Notes: generated from the sequence alone by a model not told the origin. DNA of 64,000 nt from Pantoea cypripedii (GCF_011395035.1 NZ_CP024769.1:42869-106868), one strand, 5' to 3'; positions 34,408 to 44,001 are shown, counted from the first letter of the stretch. Program-made: numbers and translations.

Positions 34408-37400
34408 TTAGTGGCTGCTGGGATTCGCGCGTACCTGCGCCACTTTTTCCGTTAAGTCAGTCCAGGCGGGCTGGTCCGGGGCATAACGCTGGCGCAGCCA
34501 GGCGGCGATATCCGCCACTTGTTTATCCGACAGACTGGCAGCAAAGCCCGGCATATAGCCCAACTCATCGGTGGCGGGTTTGTCGATGCCGTGCAGCACC
34601 ACCTGTAACAGGTTATCCGGTGTCGCGCTGGTCAGGCTGCTGCTGTTTGCCATGGCAGGGCTGACGCCAAACAGCTTCGGTCCGCCGTCACTGGCGCTGT
34701 GGCAGGCCTGACATGCGCCTTTGAACAGGCGTTCCCCGGCGGCCGTGTTCCATGCAGGTTTGAACGCTGGCTGTGGCACCGCTTCAGGTATCGCCGCCTG
34801 ACCATTAATATCCGCCAGATAACTCGCCATCGCCCGCACATCCGCTTCCGGCAGCGTAGCGAGATGGCTTACCACCGGAGCCATCGGCCCGGCAGCCACG
34901 CCATGCTTATCGTCGTAGCCAGTACGCAGATAATTGTAGAGCGACTCCGCCGTCCAGGGCTGCGGCGCTTTGCTGAGCTGATTCAGGGCCGGTGCTTCCC
35001 AGCCGTCAACCCAGCCTCCCGCCAGGAACTGTTCGCCGGATTTTTCCGCCCCCATCAGGTTGCGTGGGGAGTGGCAGGCACCACAGTGACCGGCCCCGTT
35101 GACCAGATACGCTCCGCGATTCCATTCGGCGCTTTTGGCCGGATCGTTCTGATATTCACCACTGCGCAGATACAACGTATTCCAGCCCGCCATCAGGAAA
35201 CGCATATTGAACGGAAAACGCATGTCATTGGCCGGTGGTGTCTGTTCAACCGCAGGCTGCGACATCAGGTACGCATACAACGCCTGCATATCCTCTTCGT
35301 TTAGCTGGCGAAACGAGGTGTAGGGAAACGCTGGATAGAGATGATGACCGTCGCGGCTGATACCCTGGCGCATGGCGCGATCGAAGGCAGTAAACGACCA
35401 GCTACCAATGCCCGTTTTCTTATCCGGGGTGATATTGGTGGAGTAGAGGGCACCAAACGGCGTATCCATCTTCAGTCCACCGGCGTTGGTCGCTCCACCC
35501 TCGGTGGTGTGGCACACCGCGCAATCACCGGCTGCAGCCACCTGGCGACCACGTTCCAGCATCTCCATTGACCAGCTACCCGCCTGCGGCGGGGTGACCG
35601 GGGCGATAGCCGCGCGCCAGGGCAGCGCATTGGTGGCGATGCCGATCGCAGCACCGAGTAACCCTGCGGCACCGCCAAAGGCCCATTTACGGCGGCGGGT
35701 GGATTTTTTGCGTGGCGGCGCGGGCAATGCTGGCTCGGGTTGCGGATCCGGTCCGTTCAGTGCCTGGCGTAGTTTGTCCGAGGTGATGGGTAACTCGCGA
35801 AAGCGGATGCCGGTCGCGTCAAACACCGCATTGGCAATGGCTGCCGCGCTGGGAACCGAGGCGGATTCCCCGGCTCCGAGCGGTGGCTCATACGGGCGCG
35901 GCATCATCATCACATCAATATCCGGCACTTCCGGAAAGGTCAGGATCGGATAGCCGCCCCATTCCTGGCTGGCGATCATATTGCTTTCAATCGTCACCTG
36001 TTCTTTCAGCACGCGGCTGGTGGACTGGATAACGTTGCCGTGGATCTGGTGTTTCACCCCAGCAGGATTGACCATCATGCCCGCATCGTGGCCAACGGTA
36101 ATGCGCGTCACGGCAATTTCACCGCTCTGCTTATCGATAGCAACGTCCGCCACCCAGGCGGCCCAGGCGGCACCAAAGCCGGGAAATTTGCTGTGGATAT
36201 AGCGCGCATAAGCGAAGCCGCGCCCGCGTAACACGCCGGATTCGCTGGTGCTTTGCATCGGTTCGGTACGTGGCGTCCAGCCCGCGCGGTCGGCGGTGGA
36301 GCGGATCAATTCTGCGGCGCGTTCGTCCTGGATATAACGCAGTCGGTACTCGACGGGATCGACGCCTGCCGCGTGCGCCAGTTCGTCCATATAGGATTCG
36401 TGGGCAAAAGTATTCGGCAAAGCCGACACGCCACGCATCCATGACGCGCGCACAATCGGGGCCATATCTTCGATGGTGACGCGCATATGTGGAAAGTCGT
36501 AGGGCGGGATAGAAGTACGATCGCCCATCTCGTAGGCCAGCGCTACCGGGTCAACGCGTCCGGTCAGTAACAAAGCCAGGGTTGGCGCGCCGTTGGAAGG
36601 GTAGGAGGTGGTGAAATCGTACACCTGAGGGTTGCCAGCCGCATCGAGGCCGCCATCGACATCCATTAACTGGGCGGTGCCTTTCGGCTCCCAGACGTGT
36701 TCCTGCGCGCGCGTCAGCTGCACGCGCACCGGCTTACCGACCGCACGGGAAAGCAGTGCAGCGTCCGCGGCCACATCATCCGCGCAGTTGCGACCATAAC
36801 AACCGGCCGCTTCCATGCGGTTCACCTCAATATCGCTTTCCGGAATTTCAAACAGCCAGGCGAGGTCAGCACGCAGCAAATGCGGGTTCTGGGTACCACT
36901 CCAGACCTGTAGACCCACCTCATCATAAGCGGCGACCGCACAGGAAGGGCCAATCGAGCCATGTAACTGATACGGCCAGACATAGTTGCGGGTAAAGCGC
37001 TGCGCCACGTTTTCCAGCGCCGTATCAACCTCGCCGGTATCGTGTACCACACGCGAGGTGCGGGGGTTGTCGCGAATCGCTTTCTCGACGTCACGCATAT
37101 CCGGCAGCATATGCTCCCAGGGCTTCCAGCGAATTTTCAGGCTTTCCATCGCCGCGATGGCCTGATCTTCGCGTTCCGCCACCACGCCCACAAAGTCGGC
37201 GATTTGCACCACTTTGACGATACCGTCGAGATGGGCAATGGAGTTTTCATCAATGCTCAGCAGCGACGTCCCGACAAATTGCCCGGTGTCATAACCGGCA
37301 TAGGGCGGACGGATCACCCGGCCATGTAACATCCCCGGCAGGCGCATATCATGCACCCAGGTCAGTTCGCCGGTGGCTTTGGCTGGGATATCGACACGCT

Positions 37401-37980
37401 GTGAGCTGGTGCCCACTAACCGGTATTCGCTGGCGGGTTTGAGCGGTACATCGTGAGCAATGGGTAACTGGTAGCGCTGTCCGTTGACCAGTTCTGCAAA
37501 GCGCAGGGTGGTGCCGTCTGCCCGGCGAAACTCCCCGGCATCAAGGGTTAATTCATCAACGGTGACCTGCAAACGCGTCGCAGCCTGCTGGGTCAGCCAT
37601 TGGCGCGCAACCGCTGCGGCTTTACGCAGCGGGACGGCGGAAATTTGTAAGGTGGCGCTGGCAATGGTCGCTCCCTGGTTCGGCACCCGCAGCGTATCGC
37701 CCAGCACCATCCGCACCTGATCCATGTGCAGATTCAATTCTTCCGCGACGATTTGCGTCAACGCCGTTTTCACGCCGGTACCGAGATCGACATGGCCGTT
37801 AAACGCCCAGACATTACCCGCACCATCAATGGCGAGAAACAGCGCCAGTTCTTTCGGTTTGAGGCTCGGGGTTTGTCCTTTTGGCACCAGACCGGGCGGA
37901 GGCTGGATTTCATCAACGATCAGCAACACATTATCGGCATCCAGCAGCTGTTGCTGGGTGGGTACTGCGGAATGGCTCAT
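34408..37980 (-). CDS. nicB: Nicotinate hydroxylase large subunit: molybdopterin domain fused to three-haem cytochrome c
   Basis: 1190 aa from the ATG at 37980, which overlaps the nicA stop (ATGA). Residues 1-745 are an isoquinoline 1-oxidoreductase beta-like molybdopterin protein ('GQTPSLKPKELALFLAIDGAGNVWAFNGHVDLGTGVKTAL', 'WSGTQNPHLLRADLAWLF', 'GAGESASVPSAAAIANAVFDATG'). A positively charged stretch and one membrane helix follow near 765-795. The remainder holds three c-type haem motifs: CAVCH (about 820), CGACH (about 964) and CQACH (about 1089). This matches Pseudomonas putida NicB in length and order. It hydroxylates nicotinate at C6 with water and passes electrons through NicA and the haems to the respiratory chain. 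Confidence 0.92.
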   Translation of the reverse strand: MSHSAVPTQQQLLDADNVLLIVDEIQPPPGLVPKGQTPSLKPKELALFLAIDGAGNVWAFNGHVDLGTGVKTALTQIVAEELNLHMDQVRMVLGDTLRVPNQGATIASATLQISAVPLRKAAAVARQWLTQQAATRLQVTVDELTLDAGEFRRADGTTLRFAELVNGQRYQLPIAHDVPLKPASEYRLVGTSSQRVDIPAKATGELTWVHDMRLPGMLHGRVIRPPYAGYDTGQFVGTSLLSIDENSIAHLDGIVKVVQIADFVGVVAEREDQAIAAMESLKIRWKPWEHMLPDMRDVEKAIRDNPRTSRVVHDTGEVDTALENVAQRFTRNYVWPYQLHGSIGPSCAVAAYDEVGLQVWSGTQNPHLLRADLAWLFEIPESDIEVNRMEAAGCYGRNCADDVAADAALLSRAVGKPVRVQLTRAQEHVWEPKGTAQLMDVDGGLDAAGNPQVYDFTTSYPSNGAPTLALLLTGRVDPVALAYEMGDRTSIPPYDFPHMRVTIEDMAPIVRASWMRGVSALPNTFAHESYMDELAHAAGVDPVEYRLRYIQDERAAELIRSTADRAGWTPRTEPMQSTSESGVLRGRGFAYARYIHSKFPGFGAAWAAWVADVAIDKQSGEIAVTRITVGHDAGMMVNPAGVKHQIHGNVIQSTSRVLKEQVTIESNMIASQEWGGYPILTFPEVPDIDVMMMPRPYEPPLGAGESASVPSAAAIANAVFDATGIRFRELPITSDKLRQALNGPDPQPEPALPAPPRKKSTRRRKWAFGGAAGLLGAAIGIATNALPWRAAIAPVTPPQAGSWSMEMLERGRQVAAAGDCAVCHTTEGGATNAGGLKMDTPFGALYSTNITPDKKTGIGSWSFTAFDRAMRQGISRDGHHLYPAFPYTSFRQLNEEDMQALYAYLMSQPAVEQTPPANDMRFPFNMRFLMAGWNTLYLRSGEYQNDPAKSAEWNRGAYLVNGAGHCGACHSPRNLMGAEKSGEQFLAGGWVDGWEAPALNQLSKAPQPWTAESLYNYLRTGYDDKHGVAAGPMAPVVSHLATLPEADVRAMASYLADINGQAAIPEAVPQPAFKPAWNTAAGERLFKGACQACHSASDGGPKLFGVSPAMANSSSLTSATPDNLLQVVLHGIDKPATDELGYMPGFAASLSDKQVADIAAWLRQRYAPDQPAWTDLTEKVAQVRANPSSH

Positions 37981-38510
37981 TGCTGCGCCTCCGCCTGCTG
38001 TAAACAGAGTTGTACCGCACGCTTCACCGCACAGAGGATTTCCTGATGGGTGCCGCAGCGGCACAGGTTGCCACTCAGCGCGGAGCGGATTTGCTGGTCA
38101 CTGGGGCAGGGGAGATCGCGCAACAGCGCGGCGGTGGTCATGATCATGCCATTCAGGCAATAGCCGCATTGTGCGGCCTGTTCATCAATAAACGCCTGCT
38201 GCACCGGATGCAGCGCGTCACGGCTACCCAACCCTTCAAGGGTGGTCACCGCGCGCTGCCGCACGCCATACGCCGGAATGACGCAGGCTCGCGCCGCAAC
38301 GCCATCGATCATTACGGTGCAGGCACCGCATTCGCCGAGGCCGCAGCCATACTTTGGACCGTTAAGCGACAATTCATTACGCAATACCAGTAATAACGAG
38401 GTATCGCGGTAGCTGGTGACTTCCCTTTCTTCGCCATTAACCTTCAATGAATAACAGCGTAAACCTGCAGGTGAAACCGGTGTGGCAGACTGTTGTGCCA
38501 TCATTTTCAT
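37977..38510 (-). CDS. nicA: Nicotinate hydroxylase small 2Fe-2S subunit
   Basis: 177 aa. It has the two [2Fe-2S] clusters of the xanthine oxidase small-subunit fold: plant-type Cys56, 61, 64 and 76 ('CGLGECGACTVMIDG') and the helical-domain Cys115, 118, 150 and 152 ('CGYCLNG', 'CRCG'). It carries electrons from the molybdenum site of NicB to the haems. AAGG lies about ten bases before the ATG at 38510; two more ATGs follow within four codons. It is 38 bp behind the MarR-type gene, so regulator, nicA, nicB and xdhC form one unit. Confidence 0.9.
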   Translation of the reverse strand: MKMMAQQSATPVSPAGLRCYSLKVNGEEREVTSYRDTSLLLVLRNELSLNGPKYGCGLGECGACTVMIDGVAARACVIPAYGVRQRAVTTLEGLGSRDALHPVQQAFIDEQAAQCGYCLNGMIMTTAALLRDLPCPSDQQIRSALSGNLCRCGTHQEILCAVKRAVQLCLQQAEAQQ

Positions 38511-38548
38511 TATTGACCGCCTTACCGAGGCGGCTCACTCGCCCCGGG

Positions 38549-39010
38549 TTATGGCTGGCTCGTGTCGTCCAGCATTTTCCTGAGCAGATAAACCAGCGCG
38601 ACTCGTTCGGCGGGGTTTAACTGCCCATACGTCATTTCAGTAATACGAACTGCGTTATCGGTGGTGTGCTGAATCAGCGTCTGTCCGGGCTCGGTCAGCA
38701 TCACAATCACCTTACGCTTGTCAGTCGGATCGGGACCGAGGCTGACCAAATCGCGTGCTTTCAGGCGTTCAACCACGCCGCGAATGGTGGCCTGATCGAC
38801 AGCGGTGTAACGTACCAGGTCATTCTGCGCACTGGGGCCGTGGTCGCGTAGCGCACAGAGGGTAATAAATTGCACCGCCGTAATCTGTGAATCACCCACA
38901 TGTTGCTGAAAAATCGCCACATGACGCTGGTAAACTTTGCGCAGCAGATGGCCAACCTGTTGGGTGTAGTCGTAATTGTCTTCCGCTGAGGAAGTGTGGT
39001 CGTGTGACAT
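38549..39010 (-). CDS. MarR-family regulator, NicR-like
   Basis: 153 aa. It has the MarR winged-helix core (about residues 30-145): 'ITAVQFITLCALRDHGPSAQNDLVRYTAVDQATIRGVVERLKARDLVSLGPDPTDKRKVIVMLTEPGQ'. MarR proteins bind palindromes as dimers and leave DNA on binding an aromatic acid. NicR of P. putida, a MarR-type repressor of the nic genes that responds to pathway intermediates, occupies the same context. It is encoded just before nicA. The imperfect palindrome CAGTGTAATGCATTGTTACTG at 39041-39061, 30 bp before the start, could be its own operator. Confidence 0.85.
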   Translation of the reverse strand: MSHDHTSSAEDNYDYTQQVGHLLRKVYQRHVAIFQQHVGDSQITAVQFITLCALRDHGPSAQNDLVRYTAVDQATIRGVVERLKARDLVSLGPDPTDKRKVIVMLTEPGQTLIQHTTDNAVRITEMTYGQLNPAERVALVYLLRKMLDDTSQP

Positions 39011-39087
39011 AAAAAGGTCCTTTTTCCGGATACTGCCAGGCAGTGTAATGCATTGTTACTGCGCTGACAGCCGCTCCCTGCGCAAGA

Positions 39088-40140
39088 TTAACGCGCGCGT
39101 GAAGCCTCCGGTGCCACCACTTCGCCTTCGGCCACCACCAGCAGATCGTCAACTTTGATATCGCAACGGCGCAGGGCGATATCCATATGACAAGGCGTTT
39201 TACGTTTGCCGCCCACTTCGGTGTTCGGACCGGTGGAGAACAGGAAGTTGCCGTAAAATGCGCGTGCATCCATACACATACCGTCGTTTTTGTCGTGCAG
39301 TCCCATGGCTGTCCACTGCGCACGTGGCTGCAATCCCCAGCCGATATGCGAAATGCCATACACTTCCGGATCGTTGAAGTAGCTCATGTAATCGCGCAGA
39401 TATTCCGCTTCAAAGCCACCGTGGATCTTCGTCACAAAACCTTTTTCAATTTCCAGCGTGATACGTTCACGGGCATAGGATTTGAACGGTAGCAGGATGT
39501 CACCCACTTCGAGTACCAGCACCCCTTCCGCCTGATCTTCATTCGGCCAGGTGAACAGGAAACCGCTTGGCCAGTGGTCCCAGCGGCCGGGTTCATCGGC
39601 ATAACCGTATTCTGTCACCGTCGGATACTGCCCCAGCGGTGCGCGGAAATCGCTACCTGCCTGCGATTTCACCGTCATCATGCGCGCTTTCTCCAGCACC
39701 GCCGCCGCAGCCAGCACACGCGTTTTGTCCTCTTCGGTTGGCAACATTCGTGCCAACACTTCCGGTGGTTCGACGGCCAGCAGGATGCGCGTCCCGGTCT
39801 TCAGGATTTGTTCCTGCTCCGGCGAGTGCAGCAGCATCATGGTATCGACAATCAGGTCCGCCGCTTCCAGCGCACGCTGGGCTGCGATGTTTCCGGTCAG
39901 CGCGGTATCGCCGCAGTAGGCGGTCATGTCGTTGCCCATCGCCGTGGGATGGTTAAACGCCGGCAGTTCAACGCAATACACTTTTGCGCCCAATCGTAGT
40001 GCAGCGTCGGTCGCTGCCTGCACAGTGCGTGCATCAGAATAGTGACTTTTCAGAATAGCGACGCTCTGGGTGGCATCGACTTTCGACAGACGTAATACCT
40101 GTTCAAACATCTGTCCTAACTGACTCTGATTTACAGCCAT
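39088..40140 (-). CDS. nicX: 2,5-dihydroxypyridine 5,6-dioxygenase
   Basis: 350 aa, the length of P. putida NicX. The iron ligands appear at the expected positions: His265 ('YGISHIGWG'), His318 and Asp320 ('TPCHMDIAL'). The enzyme uses Fe(II) and O2 to open 2,5-dihydroxypyridine, giving N-formylmaleamate, in the cytosol. It is not an extradiol dioxygenase of the usual fold but resembles M29-type aminopeptidases. It is transcribed away from nicC across a 435-bp region and towards the marR-nicAB unit. Confidence 0.93.
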   Translation of the reverse strand: MAVNQSQLGQMFEQVLRLSKVDATQSVAILKSHYSDARTVQAATDAALRLGAKVYCVELPAFNHPTAMGNDMTAYCGDTALTGNIAAQRALEAADLIVDTMMLLHSPEQEQILKTGTRILLAVEPPEVLARMLPTEEDKTRVLAAAAVLEKARMMTVKSQAGSDFRAPLGQYPTVTEYGYADEPGRWDHWPSGFLFTWPNEDQAEGVLVLEVGDILLPFKSYARERITLEIEKGFVTKIHGGFEAEYLRDYMSYFNDPEVYGISHIGWGLQPRAQWTAMGLHDKNDGMCMDARAFYGNFLFSTGPNTEVGGKRKTPCHMDIALRRCDIKVDDLLVVAEGEVVAPEASRAR

Positions 40141-40575
40141 CGTGGGTTCCTCTCCGGTTAGATGCCAGATGATATCGGGTACTGATCAGCCGTAGCGGCG
40201 CGATTTATCGCGCGCTTTGCAACACAGTTGCTGTCGGATTTGCGCGATAAATCGCGCCGCTACGAGTCAGTGCAATAACCCCATATCGCATGGTTAAAAC
40301 TTCATCTTTTTATAGCGAATACGCTCGATATATTTGTTATAGACGTGTTGCGAAGAAGAGTGCAAGCATTTCTTTTTGTCATAAGAAAAGCCTATTTAAC
40401 GCAGTGCCAATGCTGTGATTAACATCATGACATGCAGTTTTCACCACAATAACCATTGCAATTCACAAAAAAATAACGCCAATAATTATAGTGTACACAC
40501 TCAATAATTTGAGCCGGAGTCGAAACGGATACCGCAGGTGTACCTTCAAATCAGCGTGAGTTTTGAGAGGAAAAT
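40141..40575. promoter_or_regulatory. Divergent nicX-nicC promoter region with REP-like pair and operator candidate
   Basis: The nicX-proximal side holds inverted and forward copies of the 22-bp REP-like unit (40192-40213 and 40242-40263). Nearer nicC, AGTGTACACACT (40490-40501) contains the perfect 8-bp palindrome GTGTACAC flanked by two AATAATT copies. Its position about 75-85 bp before nicC fits a MarR-type operator over a promoter. The exact -35/-10 elements were not assigned. Confidence 0.5.
40192..40263. repeat. REP-like 22-bp palindromic unit, inverted pair
   Basis: GTAGCGGCGCGATTTATCGCGC at 40192-40213 and its exact reverse complement at 40242-40263 form a perfect 22-bp stem with a 28-base loop, about 50 bp upstream of the nicX start. 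Confidence 0.88.
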
Positions 40576-41721
40576 ATGAGCAATATGAAACGCATCGCCA
40601 TCGTTGGCGCAGGTCTTGGTGGCCTCGCAGCGGGTTCGCTGTTACAGAAAGCGGGCTTCAATGTGCAGGTTTATGAGCAGAGTCCGGCGTTTTCGCGTCT
40701 CGGTGCAGGGATCCACATGGGACCGAACGTCCTCAAAGTGTTCCGTCGTATGGGGATCGAGCAGCAGCTGGAAGATCTGGCATCACACCCGGATTTCTGG
40801 TTCAGCCGCGACGGCGAAACCGGGGAATACCTGTCACGTATTCCGCTGGGGGAATATGCCCGCAAAGAGTACGGCGCGGCTTATGTCACCGTGCATCGCG
40901 GTGATTTGCAGGCGATGCAGATGACCAGCCTGGAACCGGGTTCAGTGCACTTCGGCAAATGCCTCAGCAGCGTTGAAGATAGCGGCAGCGATGTGGTGTT
41001 GCGTTTCCAGGATGGCAGCGAAGAACGTGCCGATATCGTGATCGGTGCTGATGGCATCAACTCAAAACTGCGTGAACATCTGCTGGGCGCAGAAGCGCCG
41101 ACCTACAGCGGCTGGGTGGCGCACCGCGCGCTGATCCGGGGTGAACAGCTGCGCAAATACAACCTCAATTTCGAAGATTGCGTGAAGTGGTGGTCGGAAG
41201 ATCGTCACCTGATGGTTTACTACACCACCAAATCACGCGACGAGTACTACTACGTTTCCGGGGTGCCGCATCCGGCGTGGGATTTCCAGGGCAGCTTTGT
41301 CGACAGCAGCCAGCAGGAGATGCTGGACACCTTCGGCCATTACCATCCGGTCGTGCAGGCGCTGATCGAATGCAGTGAAAATGTCACCAAATGGCCGTTG
41401 CTGAATCGCCAGCCGCTGCCGGTCTGGAGTGAAGGCCGCATCGTGTTGCTGGGCGACGCTTGCCATCCGATGAAACCACATATGGCGCAGGGCGCTGCGA
41501 TGGCCATCGAGGATGCGGCGATGCTGGCGCGCTGTCTGACTGAAACCGGCCTGGAGGATTACAGCACCGCGTTCCGTCTGTATGAAGTCAACCGCAAAGA
41601 ACGCGCTTCACGCGTGCAATCTGTCTCCAACGCCAACACCTTCCTGCGTACTCAGGAAGATCCCGCCTGGGTTTACGGCTATGACGTCTTCGCCGCGCCG
41701 TTGAAAAGCGAGGGGGCGTGA
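40576..41721 (+). CDS. nicC: 6-hydroxynicotinate 3-monooxygenase
   Basis: 381 aa, against about 382 in Pseudomonas. It is a class A flavoprotein hydroxylase: FAD GxGxxG 'IVGAGLGGLAAGSLL' at residues 8-22, the DG motif 'DIVIGADGINSKLREHLL' near 155, and the second FAD motif 'VLLGDACHPMKPHMAQGAAMAIEDA' near 295-318. It converts 6-hydroxynicotinate to 2,5-dihydroxypyridine with NADH and O2, releasing CO2. GAGAGG precedes the ATG. The stop overlaps the nicD start (TGATG). Confidence 0.93.
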   Translation: MSNMKRIAIVGAGLGGLAAGSLLQKAGFNVQVYEQSPAFSRLGAGIHMGPNVLKVFRRMGIEQQLEDLASHPDFWFSRDGETGEYLSRIPLGEYARKEYGAAYVTVHRGDLQAMQMTSLEPGSVHFGKCLSSVEDSGSDVVLRFQDGSEERADIVIGADGINSKLREHLLGAEAPTYSGWVAHRALIRGEQLRKYNLNFEDCVKWWSEDRHLMVYYTTKSRDEYYYVSGVPHPAWDFQGSFVDSSQQEMLDTFGHYHPVVQALIECSENVTKWPLLNRQPLPVWSEGRIVLLGDACHPMKPHMAQGAAMAIEDAAMLARCLTETGLEDYSTAFRLYEVNRKERASRVQSVSNANTFLRTQEDPAWVYGYDVFAAPLKSEGA

Positions 41722-42542
41722 TGAGCACTTTTGTCAGTGGTGGACAGGTCCAGGCGAACGGCATTCGCCAGCACTACCTGCGCTATGGCGGCAAAGGCCC
41801 GACGCTAATCCTGGTGCCGGGTATCACCAGCCCGGCCATTACCTGGGGTTTTGTTGCGGAAGTGTTTGGTCAGCAGTTTGATACCTGGGTGCTGGATGTG
41901 CGCGGGCGTGGTTTATCCAGCAGCGGCGAAGGGCTGGATTACGGCACCGAAAGCTGCGCCGATGACATCAACGCGTTTGCCAGCGCACTGGGGCTGACGC
42001 AGTACCATCTGGTCGGCCATTCGATGGGGGCGCGTTTTATTATGCGCGCAGCCGTCAAGCAGCCGGATGGCGTGCTGTCACTGTCGCTGATTGATCCGCC
42101 GGTATCAGGACCGGGGCGTCGTCTTTATCCTGGACAGTGGCCGTGGTATCAGGATTCGATCCGTGAGGCGGAGCAGGGCATGGATGCGGAAGCGATGAAA
42201 AAATATTGTCCGAGCTGGAGCGAAGAACAACGCCAGCTGCGCGCGGAATGGCTGCATACCTGCTATGAACCGGCGATTCGACGTGCCTACGATGATTTCC
42301 ATCAACTCGATATCCATCAATATTTCCGCCAGTTGCCCGCCCAAACCCTGCTGATGGTGGCAGGCAAGGGTGGGGTGATCCTGCCGGAAGATGAGGCAGA
42401 GATCCGCGAACTGCTGCCCTCCATTACCGTCGCGCATGTGGAGCAGGCTGGACATATGATCCCCTGGGATGATTTTCCCGGCTTCTTTGCCGCCTTTGGT
42501 TCTTTCCTTGGCGCCACCCTGCAACCGGAGACCCAGCCATGA
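41721..42542 (+). CDS. nicD: N-formylmaleamate deformylase
   Basis: 273 aa from the ATG at 41721 with GAGGGGG just upstream. It is an alpha/beta hydrolase with catalytic triad Ser101 ('VGHSMGA'), Asp125 ('SLIDPPV') and His245 ('EQAGHMIPW'), the same positions as in Pseudomonas NicD. It hydrolyses N-formylmaleamate to maleamate and formate. The gene overlaps nicE by 4 bp (ATGA). Confidence 0.93.
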   Translation: MSTFVSGGQVQANGIRQHYLRYGGKGPTLILVPGITSPAITWGFVAEVFGQQFDTWVLDVRGRGLSSSGEGLDYGTESCADDINAFASALGLTQYHLVGHSMGARFIMRAAVKQPDGVLSLSLIDPPVSGPGRRLYPGQWPWYQDSIREAEQGMDAEAMKKYCPSWSEEQRQLRAEWLHTCYEPAIRRAYDDFHQLDIHQYFRQLPAQTLLMVAGKGGVILPEDEAEIRELLPSITVAHVEQAGHMIPWDDFPGFFAAFGSFLGATLQPETQP

Positions 42543-43291
42543 CTCGTCAATATCGTATCGGCCAAATCGTGCCGAGTTCTAACATCACCATGGAAACGGA
42601 AATCCCGGCCATGTTACAGGCGCGTCAGCTGATTCGCCCGGAGCGTTTTACTTTCCACTCCAGCCGTATGCGCATGAAACACGTCAACAAAGATGAGCTG
42701 GCGGCGATGGATAAAGAATCGGACCGTTGCGCACTGGAACTGTCGGACGCGCAGGTTGATGTGCTCGGCTATGCCTGTCTGGTGGCGATCATGGCGATGG
42801 GACCGGGCTATCACCGCCAGTCACAGCAGCGCCTGACCGCGATCACACGGGAAAACGACGCACTGGCCCCGGTGATTAGCAGCGCCGGTGCGCTGGTGGA
42901 CGCGTTGCACATCATGGGGGCGAAGAAAATCGCGCTGGTGGCGCCGTATATGAAGCCGCTCACCGAGCTGGTGGTGGATTACATTCAGCGCGAAGGCATT
43001 GAGGTAAAAGTCTGGCGGGCGCTGGAGATTGCCGATAATCTCGCGGTCGCCCGTCACGATCCCAGCAATCTGCCGGGCATTGTTGCTGATATGCCGCTTG
43101 ATGATGTGGATGTGGTGGTGCTGTCGGCCTGTGTACAAATGCCTTCCCTGCCAGCGGTCGCCAAAGTTGAAGCGCAAACCGGTAAACCGGTGATCACCGC
43201 CGCGATCGCCACCACCTACGCGATGCTCAAGGCGCTGGAGCTGGAGCCGGTTGTCCCCGGAGCCGGTGCGTTGCTGTCCGGAGCCTGGTAA
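42539..43291 (+). CDS. nicE: Maleate cis-trans isomerase
   Basis: 250 aa. It is an Asp/Glu racemase-superfamily fold with the two active cysteines of maleate isomerase, Cys80 ('LGYACLVAIMA') and Cys198 ('VLSACVQMPSL'). The 'GQIVPSSNITMETEIPAML' N-terminus is also diagnostic. It converts maleate to fumarate without cofactor, the last step of the pathway. It is coupled to nicD and followed by nicF after 11 bp. Confidence 0.93.
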   Translation: MTRQYRIGQIVPSSNITMETEIPAMLQARQLIRPERFTFHSSRMRMKHVNKDELAAMDKESDRCALELSDAQVDVLGYACLVAIMAMGPGYHRQSQQRLTAITRENDALAPVISSAGALVDALHIMGAKKIALVAPYMKPLTELVVDYIQREGIEVKVWRALEIADNLAVARHDPSNLPGIVADMPLDDVDVVVLSACVQMPSLPAVAKVEAQTGKPVITAAIATTYAMLKALELEPVVPGAGALLSGAW

Positions 43292-43302
43292 GGAGAAACG
43301 TG

Positions 43303-43941
43303 ATGACACAAAGCGCCAGTGACAATTACGCCGGTGTCTGGGGCAACCGTATCGGTTTTGGTAAGCGTCCCGCTCTGCTGATGATCGATTTTCTGCAAGG
43401 CTACACCACCGAGGGCGCGCCGTTGTATGCGCCGGGCGTGGTGGAGGCGGTACGCGAATCAGAAGCACTGCTGGCGACGGCGCGCCGTTACGGTATTCCG
43501 GTGATCCACACCCAGATTCGTTATCACCCACAGCACCAGCGTGACGGCGGTATCTGGGTACAGAAAGCCCCGGTGATGCGTGACATGGTGGAAGGCAATC
43601 CACTGGCCGCATTCTGCCCGGAAGTGCTGCCGTTGCCGGAAGAAGTGGTGATCACCAAGCAATATGCCAGCGCTTTCTTTGGCACTGCACTGGCATCGCT
43701 GCTGGTGACGGAAGGCATCGATACCCTGATCATCGCGGGTTGTTCCACCAGCGGCTGCGTGCGCGCCAGCGCCGTGGACGCTCTGCAATACGGCTTTCGT
43801 GCCATGGTGGTACGTGAATGCGTCGGCGATCGCCACGCGGCTCCACACGAAGCCAACCTGTTTGACATCGACAGTAAGTACGGCGATGTGGTGTCCAAAG
43901 CCACCACGCTGGAGTATCTCGGACAGTTCAGCGCCCGTTAA
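43303..43941 (+). CDS. nicF: Maleamate amidohydrolase
   Basis: 212 aa from the ATG at 43303 (AAGGAG seven bases upstream; a GTG one codon earlier is possible). It is an isochorismatase-like hydrolase with Asp29 ('LMIDF'), Lys119 ('ITKQYASAF') and Cys152 ('STSGCVRAS') as catalytic triad. It releases ammonia from maleamate to give maleate for NicE. Last enzyme gene of the plus-strand nic operon before the transporter. Confidence 0.92.
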   Translation: MTQSASDNYAGVWGNRIGFGKRPALLMIDFLQGYTTEGAPLYAPGVVEAVRESEALLATARRYGIPVIHTQIRYHPQHQRDGGIWVQKAPVMRDMVEGNPLAAFCPEVLPLPEEVVITKQYASAFFGTALASLLVTEGIDTLIIAGCSTSGCVRASAVDALQYGFRAMVVRECVGDRHAAPHEANLFDIDSKYGDVVSKATTLEYLGQFSAR

Positions 43942-43981
43942 GGGCGCTTATTCACCTGCACGGAGTGCGCACAAAGAACAG

Positions 43982-44001
43982 GTTTCGCTGGTAAGCGAAA
44001 C
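43982..44001 (+). other. Intra-operon hairpin between nicF and the transporter
   Basis: GTTTCGCT-GGTA-AGCGAAAC is a perfect 8-bp stem with a tetraloop, 41 bp after the nicF stop. Without a T-tract it is more likely a processing or stability element than a terminator. Confidence 0.45.
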
